Positions 51,048-59,701 of a stretch of 64,000 nt of DNA are shown here, piece after piece. A program made the translations under genes and the position numbers. The notes beneath the pieces were generated by a model, which was given only the letters and a program-made list of their open reading frames with translations, was not told the origin of the DNA and did no database searches. Every line of letters starts with the position of its first letter. Positions within the stretch are counted from its first letter, which is position 1. Source of the DNA: Arthrobacter sp. ISL-28. GTDB taxonomy: Bacteria; Actinomycetota; Actinomycetes; Actinomycetales; Micrococcaceae. The stretch is from the NCBI RefSeq assembly GCF_018613875.1, contig NZ_JAGGPJ010000028.1, positions 40,925-104,924 on the forward strand, written 5' to 3'.

Positions 51048-51655
51048 TGCTGGTCTGCCTCCGTGGCGGTGGTGTCGCCGGGCTGTTGGTGGGCCTGCTG
51101 TCCGGCGGGGTCCTGCTGAGGGTCCTCATGCGCGGGGTCCTGATGCACGATGTCCTGATGCACTGTGAGGACGTCCGCGAGCTCAAGCCGCATGATCAGG
51201 GCGTCGACGCCGTCGCGGTAGTAGTTCCGCCGGACATGGATCTGTTCAAAGCCGAACCGCCGGTAGAGCTGCTGCGCGCGGGGGTTGTCGGCCCGCACCT
51301 CCAGCAGGACATCCGCCGCACCGCGGCGCCGGCTCTCGTTGATCAGTTCCGTGAGCAGGGCGGTTCCGATGCCTTTGCCCTCATACTCCGGGATGACAGC
51401 GATGGTCTGGACGTCGGCGATCGGCTCGATGCACATTACGCCCGCATAGCCGATGATGCCGTCGGGCGTTTCCGCGATGAGGTAGCGGCGGGTTTCGGGC
51501 TGCGACAGTTCGTCCACGAACATCTGCACCGGCCAGGCATCCACGGGAAAGAGCCGCACTTCAAGTTCGTGAACCGCCGGGATGTCGGCCGGAAGCATGT
51601 CGCGCACTGTCACGCCCGGGCCGAGCATCCTGGCCTGTCCGGACACGCCGCTCAC
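51044..51655 (-). CDS. rimI: ribosomal protein alanine N-acetyltransferase-like, RimI
   Basis: A 203-residue GNAT. VQTIAVIPEYEGKGIGTALL is the acetyl-CoA loop, and FGFEQIHVRRNYYRDGVDAL ends the domain near residue 158. The gene sits inside the tsa cluster, as in many bacteria, and may acetylate a ribosomal protein N-terminus. The last 45 residues are low-complexity (Gln, Asp and His rich: VHQDIVHQDPAHEDPQQ), encoded by short DNA repeats such as TCCTGATGCAC twice. This tail is probably disordered. Confidence 0.88.
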   Translation of the reverse strand: MSGVSGQARMLGPGVTVRDMLPADIPAVHELEVRLFPVDAWPVQMFVDELSQPETRRYLIAETPDGIIGYAGVMCIEPIADVQTIAVIPEYEGKGIGTALLTELINESRRRGAADVLLEVRADNPRAQQLYRRFGFEQIHVRRNYYRDGVDALIMRLELADVLTVHQDIVHQDPAHEDPQQDPAGQQAHQQPGDTTATEADQQ

Positions 51656-52323
51656 AGGGCGCGCTTCCGGGGTCCCGGGACCTGGGCGTCGGACTCGCGG
51701 AGGTACAGGGGCGTGGAGTCGGGAAGCTGCTCCCCGGACGCCAGCCGCGCCAGCGCGAACTGCCCCAGGTAGAGCGCGTCGGGCTGCTCCGAGCTGAAGT
51801 CCGGGTCGGCCCGGAGGACATCGGAGTAGAGCCCGGCACCGGCACCGTAGGCGGGCAGGTCCGGGAGATCCGCTGCGGAACCGACATGGGGCCCGTCCAC
51901 GAGCTTCGGAAGTTGGCCCTCCTGCAGGGTGTACCGGGCCCAGTACACCTCTTTGCGCCGCGCATCAGTGGCCACCAAAAATTCCGTCGGCGCCTCCGTT
52001 GATTCGGCGACTTCCAGGGCCACGGCGTCCAGGCTCATCAGCCCGTGCAGCGGCTTGTCCCAGGCGAAGGCAAGGGTGCGGGCTGTGGCAATGCCCGAGC
52101 GGAGCCCGGTGAACGGACCGGGCCCGACGCCCACGACAATCGCGTCGATATCCGCACCGGTGACATCGGCATCGGCAAGCAGCGCCTCGATTCCCGGGGC
52201 GAGCACTTCGGCGTGGCTGCGCGTGTCTTCGGTGGAAAAGCTGCCCACAATGCCTTCGAGGGCATCATCGGACACGAGCGCGGCGCTGGCCACGGCCGAG
52301 GTATCGATGGCAAGGATGAGCAT
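51652..52323 (-). CDS. tsaB: tRNA threonylcarbamoyladenosine biosynthesis protein TsaB
   Basis: A 223-residue protein. LAIDTSAVASAALV and GVGPGPFTGLRSGIATA are the TsaB marks. It lacks the metal His of TsaD and acts as its scaffold partner in t6A formation. The start overlaps the tsaE stop by one base, and its stop overlaps rimI by four. Confidence 0.95.
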   Translation of the reverse strand: MLILAIDTSAVASAALVSDDALEGIVGSFSTEDTRSHAEVLAPGIEALLADADVTGADIDAIVVGVGPGPFTGLRSGIATARTLAFAWDKPLHGLMSLDAVALEVAESTEAPTEFLVATDARRKEVYWARYTLQEGQLPKLVDGPHVGSAADLPDLPAYGAGAGLYSDVLRADPDFSSEQPDALYLGQFALARLASGEQLPDSTPLYLRESDAQVPGPRKRAL

Positions 52324-52916
52324 CAGGACGTCCCTTCGGTGGCCTGCTTCAGGACCGGCTGGTCCTCCCAGCGCGGGCCGAAGCCGCGGATGATGATGGT
52401 GCGGGGCTCGTCGTCGTCCTCCGCCTCGAAGTCCAAGACACCGTCTGTGCCCTGAGTGCCACCAACGATCCCGTTTCCGATGGTCCGGTGAAGCTCCACC
52501 TCGAGCCGGCTCTCGCTCAGGTGCTCCACGCGGTCACGCCCCCACTCCACCACCGTCACGGACGAATCCATGGTGTTTTCGAGGTCGATGTCATCGATTT
52601 CCGACGCCGATCCCAGCCGGTAGGCGTCCACGTGGACCAGGTCGGGGCCACCGGGGTTGGGGCCATCCGGGAGGTTGGGATGGATCCGCACCAGCACGAA
52701 GGTGGGCGAAATGATGCCTTCCCGCACACCCAGGCCCTCCCCGAGGCCCTGGGTGAACGTCGTCTTGCCGGCGCCCAGTTCACCCGTGAGGACCAGCAGG
52801 TCCCCCGCCCGGAGCACCTCCGCTAGTGCCGCGCCGAGCGCATGGGTCTGCTCCGCCGTCGTCACTTGCAGGGTTTTGACCCAGCGGGGTGAGGTGATGG
52901 CTGCCGGGAGGCTCAT
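52323..52916 (-). CDS. tsaE: tRNA threonylcarbamoyladenosine biosynthesis ATPase TsaE
   Basis: A 197-residue P-loop protein. Walker A is LTGELGAGKTTFTQGL, followed by SPTFVLV and HVDAYRLGSASEIDDID, then VTVVEWGRDRVE. TsaE powers the t6A cycle together with TsaB and TsaD. It has a C-terminal acidic extension (VLDFEAEDDDEP). The start overlaps the alr stop (ATGA). Confidence 0.95.
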   Translation of the reverse strand: MSLPAAITSPRWVKTLQVTTAEQTHALGAALAEVLRAGDLLVLTGELGAGKTTFTQGLGEGLGVREGIISPTFVLVRIHPNLPDGPNPGGPDLVHVDAYRLGSASEIDDIDLENTMDSSVTVVEWGRDRVEHLSESRLEVELHRTIGNGIVGGTQGTDGVLDFEAEDDDEPRTIIIRGFGPRWEDQPVLKQATEGTS

Positions 52917-54118
52917 GGTGCCGGCGTTTCGTTGATGAAGGTGCGGGGCACCCGGGGGCTGATGCGCGTCACGATCTCATAGTTGATGGTGCCGGCGGCC
53001 CGGGCCCAGTCATCGGCAGTGGGGCCGCCGTCGGCGCCGTCGCCAAAGAGCTCCGCCTCCGCTCCAAGGACGCTGTGCCCTCCTGCCGAGACATTCCGGC
53101 GGCCAAGATCGATCACCATCTGGTCCATGGCGATCCTGCCCACCACCGGATACGTGACGCCTTCCACCCGCACTGGCCCGCCGGTGGCCACCCGCGGCAC
53201 ACCGTCAGCGTAGCCCAGCGGGATGAGGCCCAGCGTGCTTTCCCCGGATGTGTGGTAGTTGAGGCCGTAGGAGACGCCCTGCCCGGCGGGGACATCCTTG
53301 CAGTGAGACACCACGGTGCGCAGCGTCATCGCCGGGCGGAGGCCCAGTTCGGCGGAGGTCTGCCCCTCGAAGGGCGAGAGGCCGTAGATGCCCAGGCCCA
53401 CTCTGACGAGGTCGAAGTGCGTGTCCGGCCGCGACAGGGCGGCCGGGGTGTTCGCGAGGTGCCGGACTTCCGGATCCACCCCGGCGTCCTCGGCGATCGC
53501 CAGGACTTCGCGGAAGGCAGCAAGCTGGTCATCGGTTTCAGGCCGTTCGGGTTCATCGGCCACGGCAAGGTGCGAGAAGATCCCCACCACGCGCAGCAGG
53601 CCCTGGTCCTGGTACTCCATGGCCTCGCCCACCAGACCGTCCCACACGTCCACGGTGGCGCCGTTCCGGCCAAGGCCCGTGTCCACCTTGAGGTGGACGC
53701 GCGCCGGTCGTTCCTGTTCCCGGGCCGCGGTGACGATCCGTTCCAGCTCCCAGCCCGAGCAGCCGATGTCGACCCCGGCGGCCACCGCCGCGCCGAAGTT
53801 GCTTTCCGGGGTGTGCAGCCAGGCGAGCAGGGGCGCTTCGATCCCGGCGGCGCGGAGGGCGAGCGCCTCCGAAATGTGGGCCACCCCCAGCCAGCTGGCT
53901 CCCGCCTCGAGGGCCGCGCGGGCCACCGGCACAGCCCCATGGCCATAGGCGTCAGCCTTGACGACCGCCATGACCTGGGCCGGGGACGCGGCATCGGCCA
54001 GCCGCCGGACGTTGTGGCGGATGGCCTCAAGGTCGATGATGGCTGATCGTTCAGGGGACGGGTGCGGCACCGGACCTGCTACCGGGGGGAGGTCTCCTGT
54101 TGCTGCTGGATAAGTCAC
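52913..54118 (-). CDS. alr: alanine racemase
   Basis: A 401-residue PLP enzyme from GTG 54118. The catalytic Lys is in MAVVKADAYGHGAVP, and ASWLGVAHISEALALRAAGI, DTGLGRNGAT and GQGVSYGLNYHTSG follow, the last near the catalytic Tyr. It makes D-alanine for peptidoglycan. It leads the alr-tsaE-tsaB-rimI-tsaD operon. The reading frame extends upstream to 54481, but that would overlap the PfkB kinase. Confidence 0.95.
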   Translation of the reverse strand: MTYPAATGDLPPVAGPVPHPSPERSAIIDLEAIRHNVRRLADAASPAQVMAVVKADAYGHGAVPVARAALEAGASWLGVAHISEALALRAAGIEAPLLAWLHTPESNFGAAVAAGVDIGCSGWELERIVTAAREQERPARVHLKVDTGLGRNGATVDVWDGLVGEAMEYQDQGLLRVVGIFSHLAVADEPERPETDDQLAAFREVLAIAEDAGVDPEVRHLANTPAALSRPDTHFDLVRVGLGIYGLSPFEGQTSAELGLRPAMTLRTVVSHCKDVPAGQGVSYGLNYHTSGESTLGLIPLGYADGVPRVATGGPVRVEGVTYPVVGRIAMDQMVIDLGRRNVSAGGHSVLGAEAELFGDGADGGPTADDWARAAGTINYEIVTRISPRVPRTFINETPAP

Positions 54119-54167
54119 TCTATTGATTCTAATGCTGGCGCAGGGGCCGGAGAATTTCCCGCAGCGT

Positions 54168-55259
54168 TCAGGCGTCGGAGAGGTGCGCGATGGTGGCCGC
54201 GGCCCGGCGCTGGGCCTCCGGCGGCACATCCTTGACGATGTCGGCGAGGAAGGCGTAGCGCCGGAGCCACTGGCTCCCCCGGCGCTCCGGCCTGGCGTTC
54301 GCCCGCTTCCACCAGTCGGCGATGTCGCCCCAGCCCGGAGCCGCGAGGGAGCCCCCGACTTCCTGCACGGCCAGCGCGGCGCACAGGTTGGCAAAGCGCA
54401 GCCGGTCACCCAGCGGCCAGCCCGCGAGGCAGCCCACGACGAACGCCGCGCCGAAACAGTCTCCCGCCCCGGTGGGATCATAGGCAGTCACGGGAAGGGA
54501 CGGCACCCACTCCTCCTCCCCCGTCTCCGAGTCCACTGCCATGGCACCCTGCTGCCCCAGCGTCACCACGGCCACGGGCACGCGGTCCGCCAGCGAGTAC
54601 AGGGCGGCCCAGGGATTCTCCTTGTCGGTGAACGCCATGGCCTCGCGCTGGTTGGGCATGAAGGCGTGGAAGTACTTCAGGTTCTCCAGCCGCGACTGTG
54701 ACCACTCCCCGCTGGGGTCCCAGCCCACATCGCCGAACAGCTTAACGCCGTCCGAGTGGGCCGCAAGCACCCACGCTTCTAGGTCGTGGCCAAGGTCCGC
54801 CACGGCTGCCAGTGCGGGCGGCGGCTGCCCGATCAGCTCGGAGGATGTGACAGGAGCGGGATGGCCGTGGGTGACCATGGAACGGTCGTGGTCCACGCTG
54901 AGGGACACCGTCACCGGGGAGTGCCAGCCCGCAACGCGCCGGGACAGGGAAAGGTCCACATGCTCCTGCCCGGCGAGGATTTTCCAGTTGTAGTCCCCGT
55001 AGCCGTCGTCTCCGAAGGCGGCCGCAAGGCCCGTCCGCAGGCCCAACCGGGCTGCCGCGATGGCCTGGTTCGCCACGCCGCCGGGACAGCTTCCCATCCC
55101 TTCGCTCCAAATTTCCGTTCCGGGTTGGGGCGCATGCGGCAGCCCGGTGAAAATAATGTCCTGGAAGACCGTGCCGGCCAGCAGCAGATCGAAGCCCCCG
55201 GCCGTCGTCGTTCTGACGGCGGAGAGCGGGTCGAAGCGGCCTGCGGGAATCGCATCCAT
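54168..55259 (-). CDS. PfkB family carbohydrate kinase
   Basis: A 363-residue kinase. FDLLLAGTVFQDIIFTGLP opens it, GGVANQAIAAARLGLRTGLA is the sugar-binding segment, and AYDPTGAGDCFGAAF holds the anion hole and catalytic Asp. The C-terminal part is unusual in length and ends in Ala/Arg-rich helices. The substrate is a sugar or sugar-like alcohol, unknown. It diverges from the GH4 gene with 128 bases between the starts, and the pair may be coregulated. Confidence 0.9.
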   Translation of the reverse strand: MDAIPAGRFDPLSAVRTTTAGGFDLLLAGTVFQDIIFTGLPHAPQPGTEIWSEGMGSCPGGVANQAIAAARLGLRTGLAAAFGDDGYGDYNWKILAGQEHVDLSLSRRVAGWHSPVTVSLSVDHDRSMVTHGHPAPVTSSELIGQPPPALAAVADLGHDLEAWVLAAHSDGVKLFGDVGWDPSGEWSQSRLENLKYFHAFMPNQREAMAFTDKENPWAALYSLADRVPVAVVTLGQQGAMAVDSETGEEEWVPSLPVTAYDPTGAGDCFGAAFVVGCLAGWPLGDRLRFANLCAALAVQEVGGSLAAPGWGDIADWWKRANARPERRGSQWLRRYAFLADIVKDVPPEAQRRAAATIAHLSDA

Positions 55260-55387
55260 GTTCGGCAGACTACGCCGTGGGCGTCGCGGTTGAAACCCCG
55301 CATTCTGGGGGTGCCGTCCGGACGCGGGCCGGCTGCGCCGGTGAGCCGGGGAAGGTCTGCGGGAGGACTGCGCATAGACTCCTTGCC

Positions 55388-56914
55388 ATGCGGCTCATGA
55401 TCGCCGGCGGCGGCGGATTCCGGGTTCCCCTCGTATACCGGGCGCTATGCTCGGGGCCTTATGCCGGGCTGGTCCGGGAACTGGTGCTGTTCGACCTCGA
55501 TCCCGGCCGCCTTGCGGCCATCAGCGCCGTGCTGCGATCCATGGCGCGGTCCATGGGACAGGGGTCCTCGGAGGCCGGGTCCTTAGAGACGGGGTCGGCG
55601 CCGGACGGAAGTGCCGCCGTCGGGCAACCTCCGGTGGTCACTGCCACGACGTCACTCCCCGAAGCACTCACCGGCACCGATGTGGTCTTCGCGGCGATCA
55701 GGCCGGGTGGAACGGCGGGCCGGATCGCCGACGAACGGGTTGCCCAGGACCTCGGGCTGCTCGGACAGGAAACCACCGGCGCTGGCGGCATCTCCTACGC
55801 GCTGCGCTCCATCCCCGCCATGCTGGAGCTCGCCCGCGAAATGCGGACGCATTGCCCCGACGCCTGGCTTGTCAACTTCACCAACCCGGCGGGCATGATC
55901 ACCGAGGCGCTGCTGCCCGTGCTGGGCCGGAAGGTCATCGGAATCTGCGACTCCGCCAGCGCCCTGGTCCACCGCGCGGCCCGGGCTGCCGGCTTTCCAT
56001 TGCCGGCAGGAAAGCTCGACGGCGTGGGCTACTACGGGCTGAACCATCTCGGCTGGCTGTACCGGCTGGAGTCCGGCGGCCGCGATCGCCTGCCGGACCT
56101 GCTGGGCGATGCCGGCGCGCTGGCGGGCTTCGAGGAGGGCCGGCTGTTTCCGCAGGCCTTCCTGCAGGAGCTGGGGGTCCTGCCCAACGAGTACCTGTTC
56201 TACTACTACGAAACTGCGCGCGCCGCAGCGGCAATGCGGGGCATGGACAGCACCCGGGGCGAGTCCATCCACGGCCAGCAGTCGGAGCTGTACCCGCGGC
56301 TCGCTGCCGCCGGGGACGCCGCGTTCGAACTGTGGGAGGCAGCCCGCAGGTCCCGCGAAGAGGGCTACCTGGCCGAAGCCCGGGCCGGCGGCGAGGCGCG
56401 CGATGCCGGCGACCTTGCCGGCGGCGGCTACGAACAGGTGGCACTGGCCGTGATGCGCGCCCTCACCACCCCGGGGCTGGCGGGTTCTGGTGACGCAGGG
56501 GCCGGCGAGGCAGGAGACGGCACCCAGCTCATTCTCAACACGCAGAACACCGCAGTTAGCGGGCCCGGCGGCTCGGAGGGCGGCGGGGAAGGCGGCTCGG
56601 AGCCGGCGATTCCCGGGCTGCCGGCGGACGCCGTCGTCGAAGTTCCCTGCACGGTGACCTCCACGGGAGCGGAGCCGATTCCCCAGGCCCGGCCGGCAGA
56701 ACCTCAGCTGAGTCTCATGCAGCACGTGAAGCGCGTGGAACTCCTGACCGTCCGGGCGGCGAGCCTCGGCGACCGCGGCGCCGCGCTGGAGGCCTTCGCC
56801 GAACACCCGCTGGTGGGGTCCGAGGAACTCGCCGGACAGCTGCTTGCCGGGTACGAGGCTGCCTTCCCCGAATTAGGCCGGCTGTGGCAGGGCTCCGGAA
56901 CGGGCAGTCGTTAA
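55388..56914 (+). CDS. glycoside hydrolase family 4, 6-phospho-beta-glucosidase-like
   Basis: A 508-residue NAD+/metal-dependent glycosidase from ATG 55388. MIAGGGGFRVPLVYRALC is the dinucleotide loop, and VFAAIRPGG, LLGQETTGAGGISYALRSIP, NFTNPAGMITEALLP, GICDSASALVHRAA and YGLNHLGWLYRLES are GH4 signatures. The protein has two Gly/Ser/Ala-rich inserts: one near residues 60-80 and another near 385-420 (AGSGDAGAGEAGDG and GGSEGGGEGGSEP). These interrupt the fold at loops. It acts on a phosphorylated disaccharide in the cytoplasm. Confidence 0.9.
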   Translation: MRLMIAGGGGFRVPLVYRALCSGPYAGLVRELVLFDLDPGRLAAISAVLRSMARSMGQGSSEAGSLETGSAPDGSAAVGQPPVVTATTSLPEALTGTDVVFAAIRPGGTAGRIADERVAQDLGLLGQETTGAGGISYALRSIPAMLELAREMRTHCPDAWLVNFTNPAGMITEALLPVLGRKVIGICDSASALVHRAARAAGFPLPAGKLDGVGYYGLNHLGWLYRLESGGRDRLPDLLGDAGALAGFEEGRLFPQAFLQELGVLPNEYLFYYYETARAAAAMRGMDSTRGESIHGQQSELYPRLAAAGDAAFELWEAARRSREEGYLAEARAGGEARDAGDLAGGGYEQVALAVMRALTTPGLAGSGDAGAGEAGDGTQLILNTQNTAVSGPGGSEGGGEGGSEPAIPGLPADAVVEVPCTVTSTGAEPIPQARPAEPQLSLMQHVKRVELLTVRAASLGDRGAALEAFAEHPLVGSEELAGQLLAGYEAAFPELGRLWQGSGTGSR

Positions 56915-56934
56915 CCCAGGCGTGCTACTTCAAT

Positions 56935-56967
56935 CCTGTACTGGTTCAACGCCTGTACTGGTTCAAC
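56935..56967. repeat. 16-bp direct repeat, 17-bp period
   Basis: CCTGTACTGGTTCAAC occurs at 56935-56950 and 56952-56967, between the convergent GH4 and glycosyltransferase genes. TTACAGTACGG follows, and CAGTAC is the inverse of GTACTG, so a weak hairpin is possible. Confidence 0.75.
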
Positions 56968-56988
56968 CCTTACAGTACGGCCGCGTCC

Positions 56989-58251
56989 TTACGTCCTTAC
57001 AAGCAGCTCCAGCTCGTCGATGAGCCCGTCTACCCCGGGCGATGCGGCGATGGCTGCGCCGATGCGCCCGCTCCCGGCCTGGTACCGTCCGTCGCCCAAC
57101 ACCTTCTGCACCGCCTCGCGGATGGCGGCCGGTTTCGGGCGCCCTGTCCCGAGGTTGATCCCCGCGCCGGCCCAGGCAACCCGGGCAGCACCCTCCGGCT
57201 TGTCCTCGGTGTCACCGGCGACCACGATGGGAACGCCGCTCTCCATCGCATAGTGAAGGCCGCCGTATCCTCCGTTCGTCACGTACACGGCCACTTTCGG
57301 CAGGAGTTCGGCGTCCGGCAGGAACTCGGCAGCGCGCGCGTTCGCAGGGAGTGGCGGCAAATCACTCAGGGGGCGCCGGCCGGTGCTGACCACCACGGTC
57401 ACGTCTTCCTGCTCGAGCGCTTCGAGAGTCGGCACTACCAGGGCCGTGAAGTCGGTGTTCGACACGGTTCCCTGGGTCACGTACACAACCGGGCGGGAAC
57501 CGTCCAGATCCCCCCACCACTCGGGCTTCGGCTGGCTGGTGGGAACGTGCCGGGCAGTCGGGCCAAAGAAGCGCAGGTTCTCTGGGGCGTCTGATCGGGG
57601 GTATTCGAACTCAGGGACCGTAAACTGCGCAATGAGGTCCGCCCGCCGCGGCCAGTCGAGCACGAAAAGCCCGTCCAGCCCCACGCCGGTGAGATCGCGC
57701 ATGATCGCCTCGACCTGACGGTTGCTGTCCCGCAGCAGGACGTTTTCCACCAGCCAGTTCAGCGTCCGGTTCCTCAGGCGGGCGGCGGGGCCGCGTCCCG
57801 GCGCCAGCCCGAAACCGAACGGCGCACAGTCCACGCTCGAGAGCGTGAGCGGCATGATGCCGCAGGCGATGACCGGAGGACGGTCCTCCAGCGGCAGCCC
57901 CGACAGCGTACCTGCGCCGACGAACGTGACCTCCGCCAGGACCAGGTCTGTCGGTTCAGCGTCTATCGCTGCCTGCAGTGCCTCGAACTGGCCGCGTGCC
58001 GGATCGATCACCAGCAGTCGGACGCCCTCCCTCACGGCCGCAATGCCCTTGGCGCTGCTGGCCTCGGGCGCATGCGCGGCCCCGGCTCCCAAGGGTACAA
58101 ACTCCGCACCAACCGCCTGGACGGCCTCCTGGTAGGCAGGACCCGTCAGGAATCGCACACGGTGCCCGCGGGCGATCAGTCGCCGGGCCACCCCCAGCAT
58201 GGGTGACACGTGGCCGTCGTGGGGACCGCTGCATACGATGATGGAAGTCAT
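56989..58251 (-). CDS. GT1-type glycosyltransferase, MGT-like
   Basis: A 420-residue GT-B enzyme. IIVCSGPHDGHVSPMLGVAR opens it, and VVYVTQGTVSNTDF and YVTNGGYGGLHYAMESGVP form the donor site (G-G-x-G-G-x-x-x-x-x-x-x-G-V-P) of the UDP-glycosyltransferase/macrolide glycosyltransferase family. It would transfer a sugar from a nucleotide sugar to a small hydrophobic acceptor. The acceptor is unknown. It diverges from mshA. Confidence 0.88.
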   Translation of the reverse strand: MTSIIVCSGPHDGHVSPMLGVARRLIARGHRVRFLTGPAYQEAVQAVGAEFVPLGAGAAHAPEASSAKGIAAVREGVRLLVIDPARGQFEALQAAIDAEPTDLVLAEVTFVGAGTLSGLPLEDRPPVIACGIMPLTLSSVDCAPFGFGLAPGRGPAARLRNRTLNWLVENVLLRDSNRQVEAIMRDLTGVGLDGLFVLDWPRRADLIAQFTVPEFEYPRSDAPENLRFFGPTARHVPTSQPKPEWWGDLDGSRPVVYVTQGTVSNTDFTALVVPTLEALEQEDVTVVVSTGRRPLSDLPPLPANARAAEFLPDAELLPKVAVYVTNGGYGGLHYAMESGVPIVVAGDTEDKPEGAARVAWAGAGINLGTGRPKPAAIREAVQKVLGDGRYQAGSGRIGAAIAASPGVDGLIDELELLVRT

Positions 58252-58399
58252 GGTTGGAGCCTACGGGCCGGCGGCGGAACGTCTACGACCGGCAACGTAA
58301 TGGGAGCTTCAGGAGTAGTGTTTTACCGGATGCAGGTCCCGGTTAAGCGCCGCTGTTTGGTGCCGGGTGTGTGCGTTCCCGTGAAGCGAAAGGAGAGCG

Positions 58400-59677
58400 A
58401 TGACCCTGATCAAGCGGGTGGCCTTCCTGTCGCTGCACACCTCCCCCATGGAACAGCCCGGTTCCGGTGACGCCGGTGGCATGAACGTGTATATCCGGGG
58501 CCTGGCCTCGGCCCTCGCGGAGAACGGCGTGGAGGTGGAGATCTTCACGCGGTCCACGGACGCCCGGCAGCCCGCCGTCGAACATCCGGACCCCGGCGTG
58601 TGCGTCCACAATGTCCTCGCCGGACCGCCGCGGAAGCTGCCCAAGGAGGAACTGCCGGAGCTGCTGCACAGCATGGTGGCCGAGATCGAGCGGATCCGCG
58701 AGCGTCAGCCGCACGGCCGCTATGACATCATCCACTCCCATTACTGGGTCTCCGGGGTGGCCGGGCTGGAGCTTTCCGAGCTGTGGGGCGTGCCGCTGGT
58801 CCACACCATGCACACCATGGCCAAGGTCAAGAACCTCCTCCTGCAGTCCGGCGAAAAGCCCGAGCCGCGGCGCCGCGAAGACGGTGAACACCGGATCGTG
58901 GACGGCGCTGCCCGGCTCATCGCCAACACGAGCGCCGAGGCCAGCGAACTCGTGTCGCACTACAACGCGGACTTCGACCACATCGACATCGCTCCCCCGG
59001 GCGTTGACCTCTCAGTGTTCACCCCGGCGTTCCGCAGCCGGTCGCGCGCCGAGCGGGGCGTCCCGCCGGGCACCTTCCACCTGCTGTTCGCGGGCAGGAT
59101 CCAGCGGCTTAAGGGCCCGCAGATCCTGGTGAAAGCTGCCGCCCTCCTCCGCGGGCGCCGTCCGGACATCAATCTGAAACTGACCATTCTGGGAGCCCTG
59201 AGCGGGGCAAAGGATTTCAATCTGAAGTCGCTTGTCACCGCCGCCGGAATGGACGACGTCGTCACGCACCATCCGCCGGTCGGCGCGGCCGAACTGGCCG
59301 GCTGGTTCCGGTCGGCCGACGTCGTGGTGATGCCTTCCTACAGCGAATCCTTCGGCCTCGTGGCGCTTGAGGCCCAGGCCTGCGGCACCCCTGTGGTGGC
59401 CACGCGCGTGGGCGGCCTGTCGCGCGCCGTCTTCGACGGCCGCACCGGGCTGCTGGTGGACGGCCACCGCGCCGCCGATTGGGCCGAAGCGCTCGAAGCC
59501 CTCTACGACGATCCCGCGACGCGGGAGGACATGGGCCGTGCCGCTTCAGTCCATGCCCAAAGTTCCGGCTGGCAGCGCACCGCGGCCATCACGCTGGAGA
59601 GCTACCACGCCGCCGTCGAGGAGCATCACGCGAGTCACCCGGTGCCCGCCGGCTACGCTCCACGGCTCAGCGGCTAG
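58400..59677 (+). CDS. mshA: D-inositol-3-phosphate glycosyltransferase (mycothiol synthesis)
   Basis: A 425-residue GT4 enzyme from ATG 58400 behind AAGGAG. HTSPMEQPGSGDAGGMNVYI is the MshA signature, YDIIHSHYWVSGVAGLEL and PPGVDLSVF follow, and the donor part has FAGRIQRLKGPQIL and MPSYSESFGLVALEAQACG. It joins GlcNAc to inositol 3-phosphate, the first step to mycothiol, the actinobacterial thiol. mshB-mshD are not in the window. fhs follows at 24 bases. Confidence 0.96.
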   Translation: MTLIKRVAFLSLHTSPMEQPGSGDAGGMNVYIRGLASALAENGVEVEIFTRSTDARQPAVEHPDPGVCVHNVLAGPPRKLPKEELPELLHSMVAEIERIRERQPHGRYDIIHSHYWVSGVAGLELSELWGVPLVHTMHTMAKVKNLLLQSGEKPEPRRREDGEHRIVDGAARLIANTSAEASELVSHYNADFDHIDIAPPGVDLSVFTPAFRSRSRAERGVPPGTFHLLFAGRIQRLKGPQILVKAAALLRGRRPDINLKLTILGALSGAKDFNLKSLVTAAGMDDVVTHHPPVGAAELAGWFRSADVVVMPSYSESFGLVALEAQACGTPVVATRVGGLSRAVFDGRTGLLVDGHRAADWAEALEALYDDPATREDMGRAASVHAQSSGWQRTAAITLESYHAAVEEHHASHPVPAGYAPRLSG

Positions 59678-59701
59678 CCACCAACCGCCACATGAAGGAC
59701 G

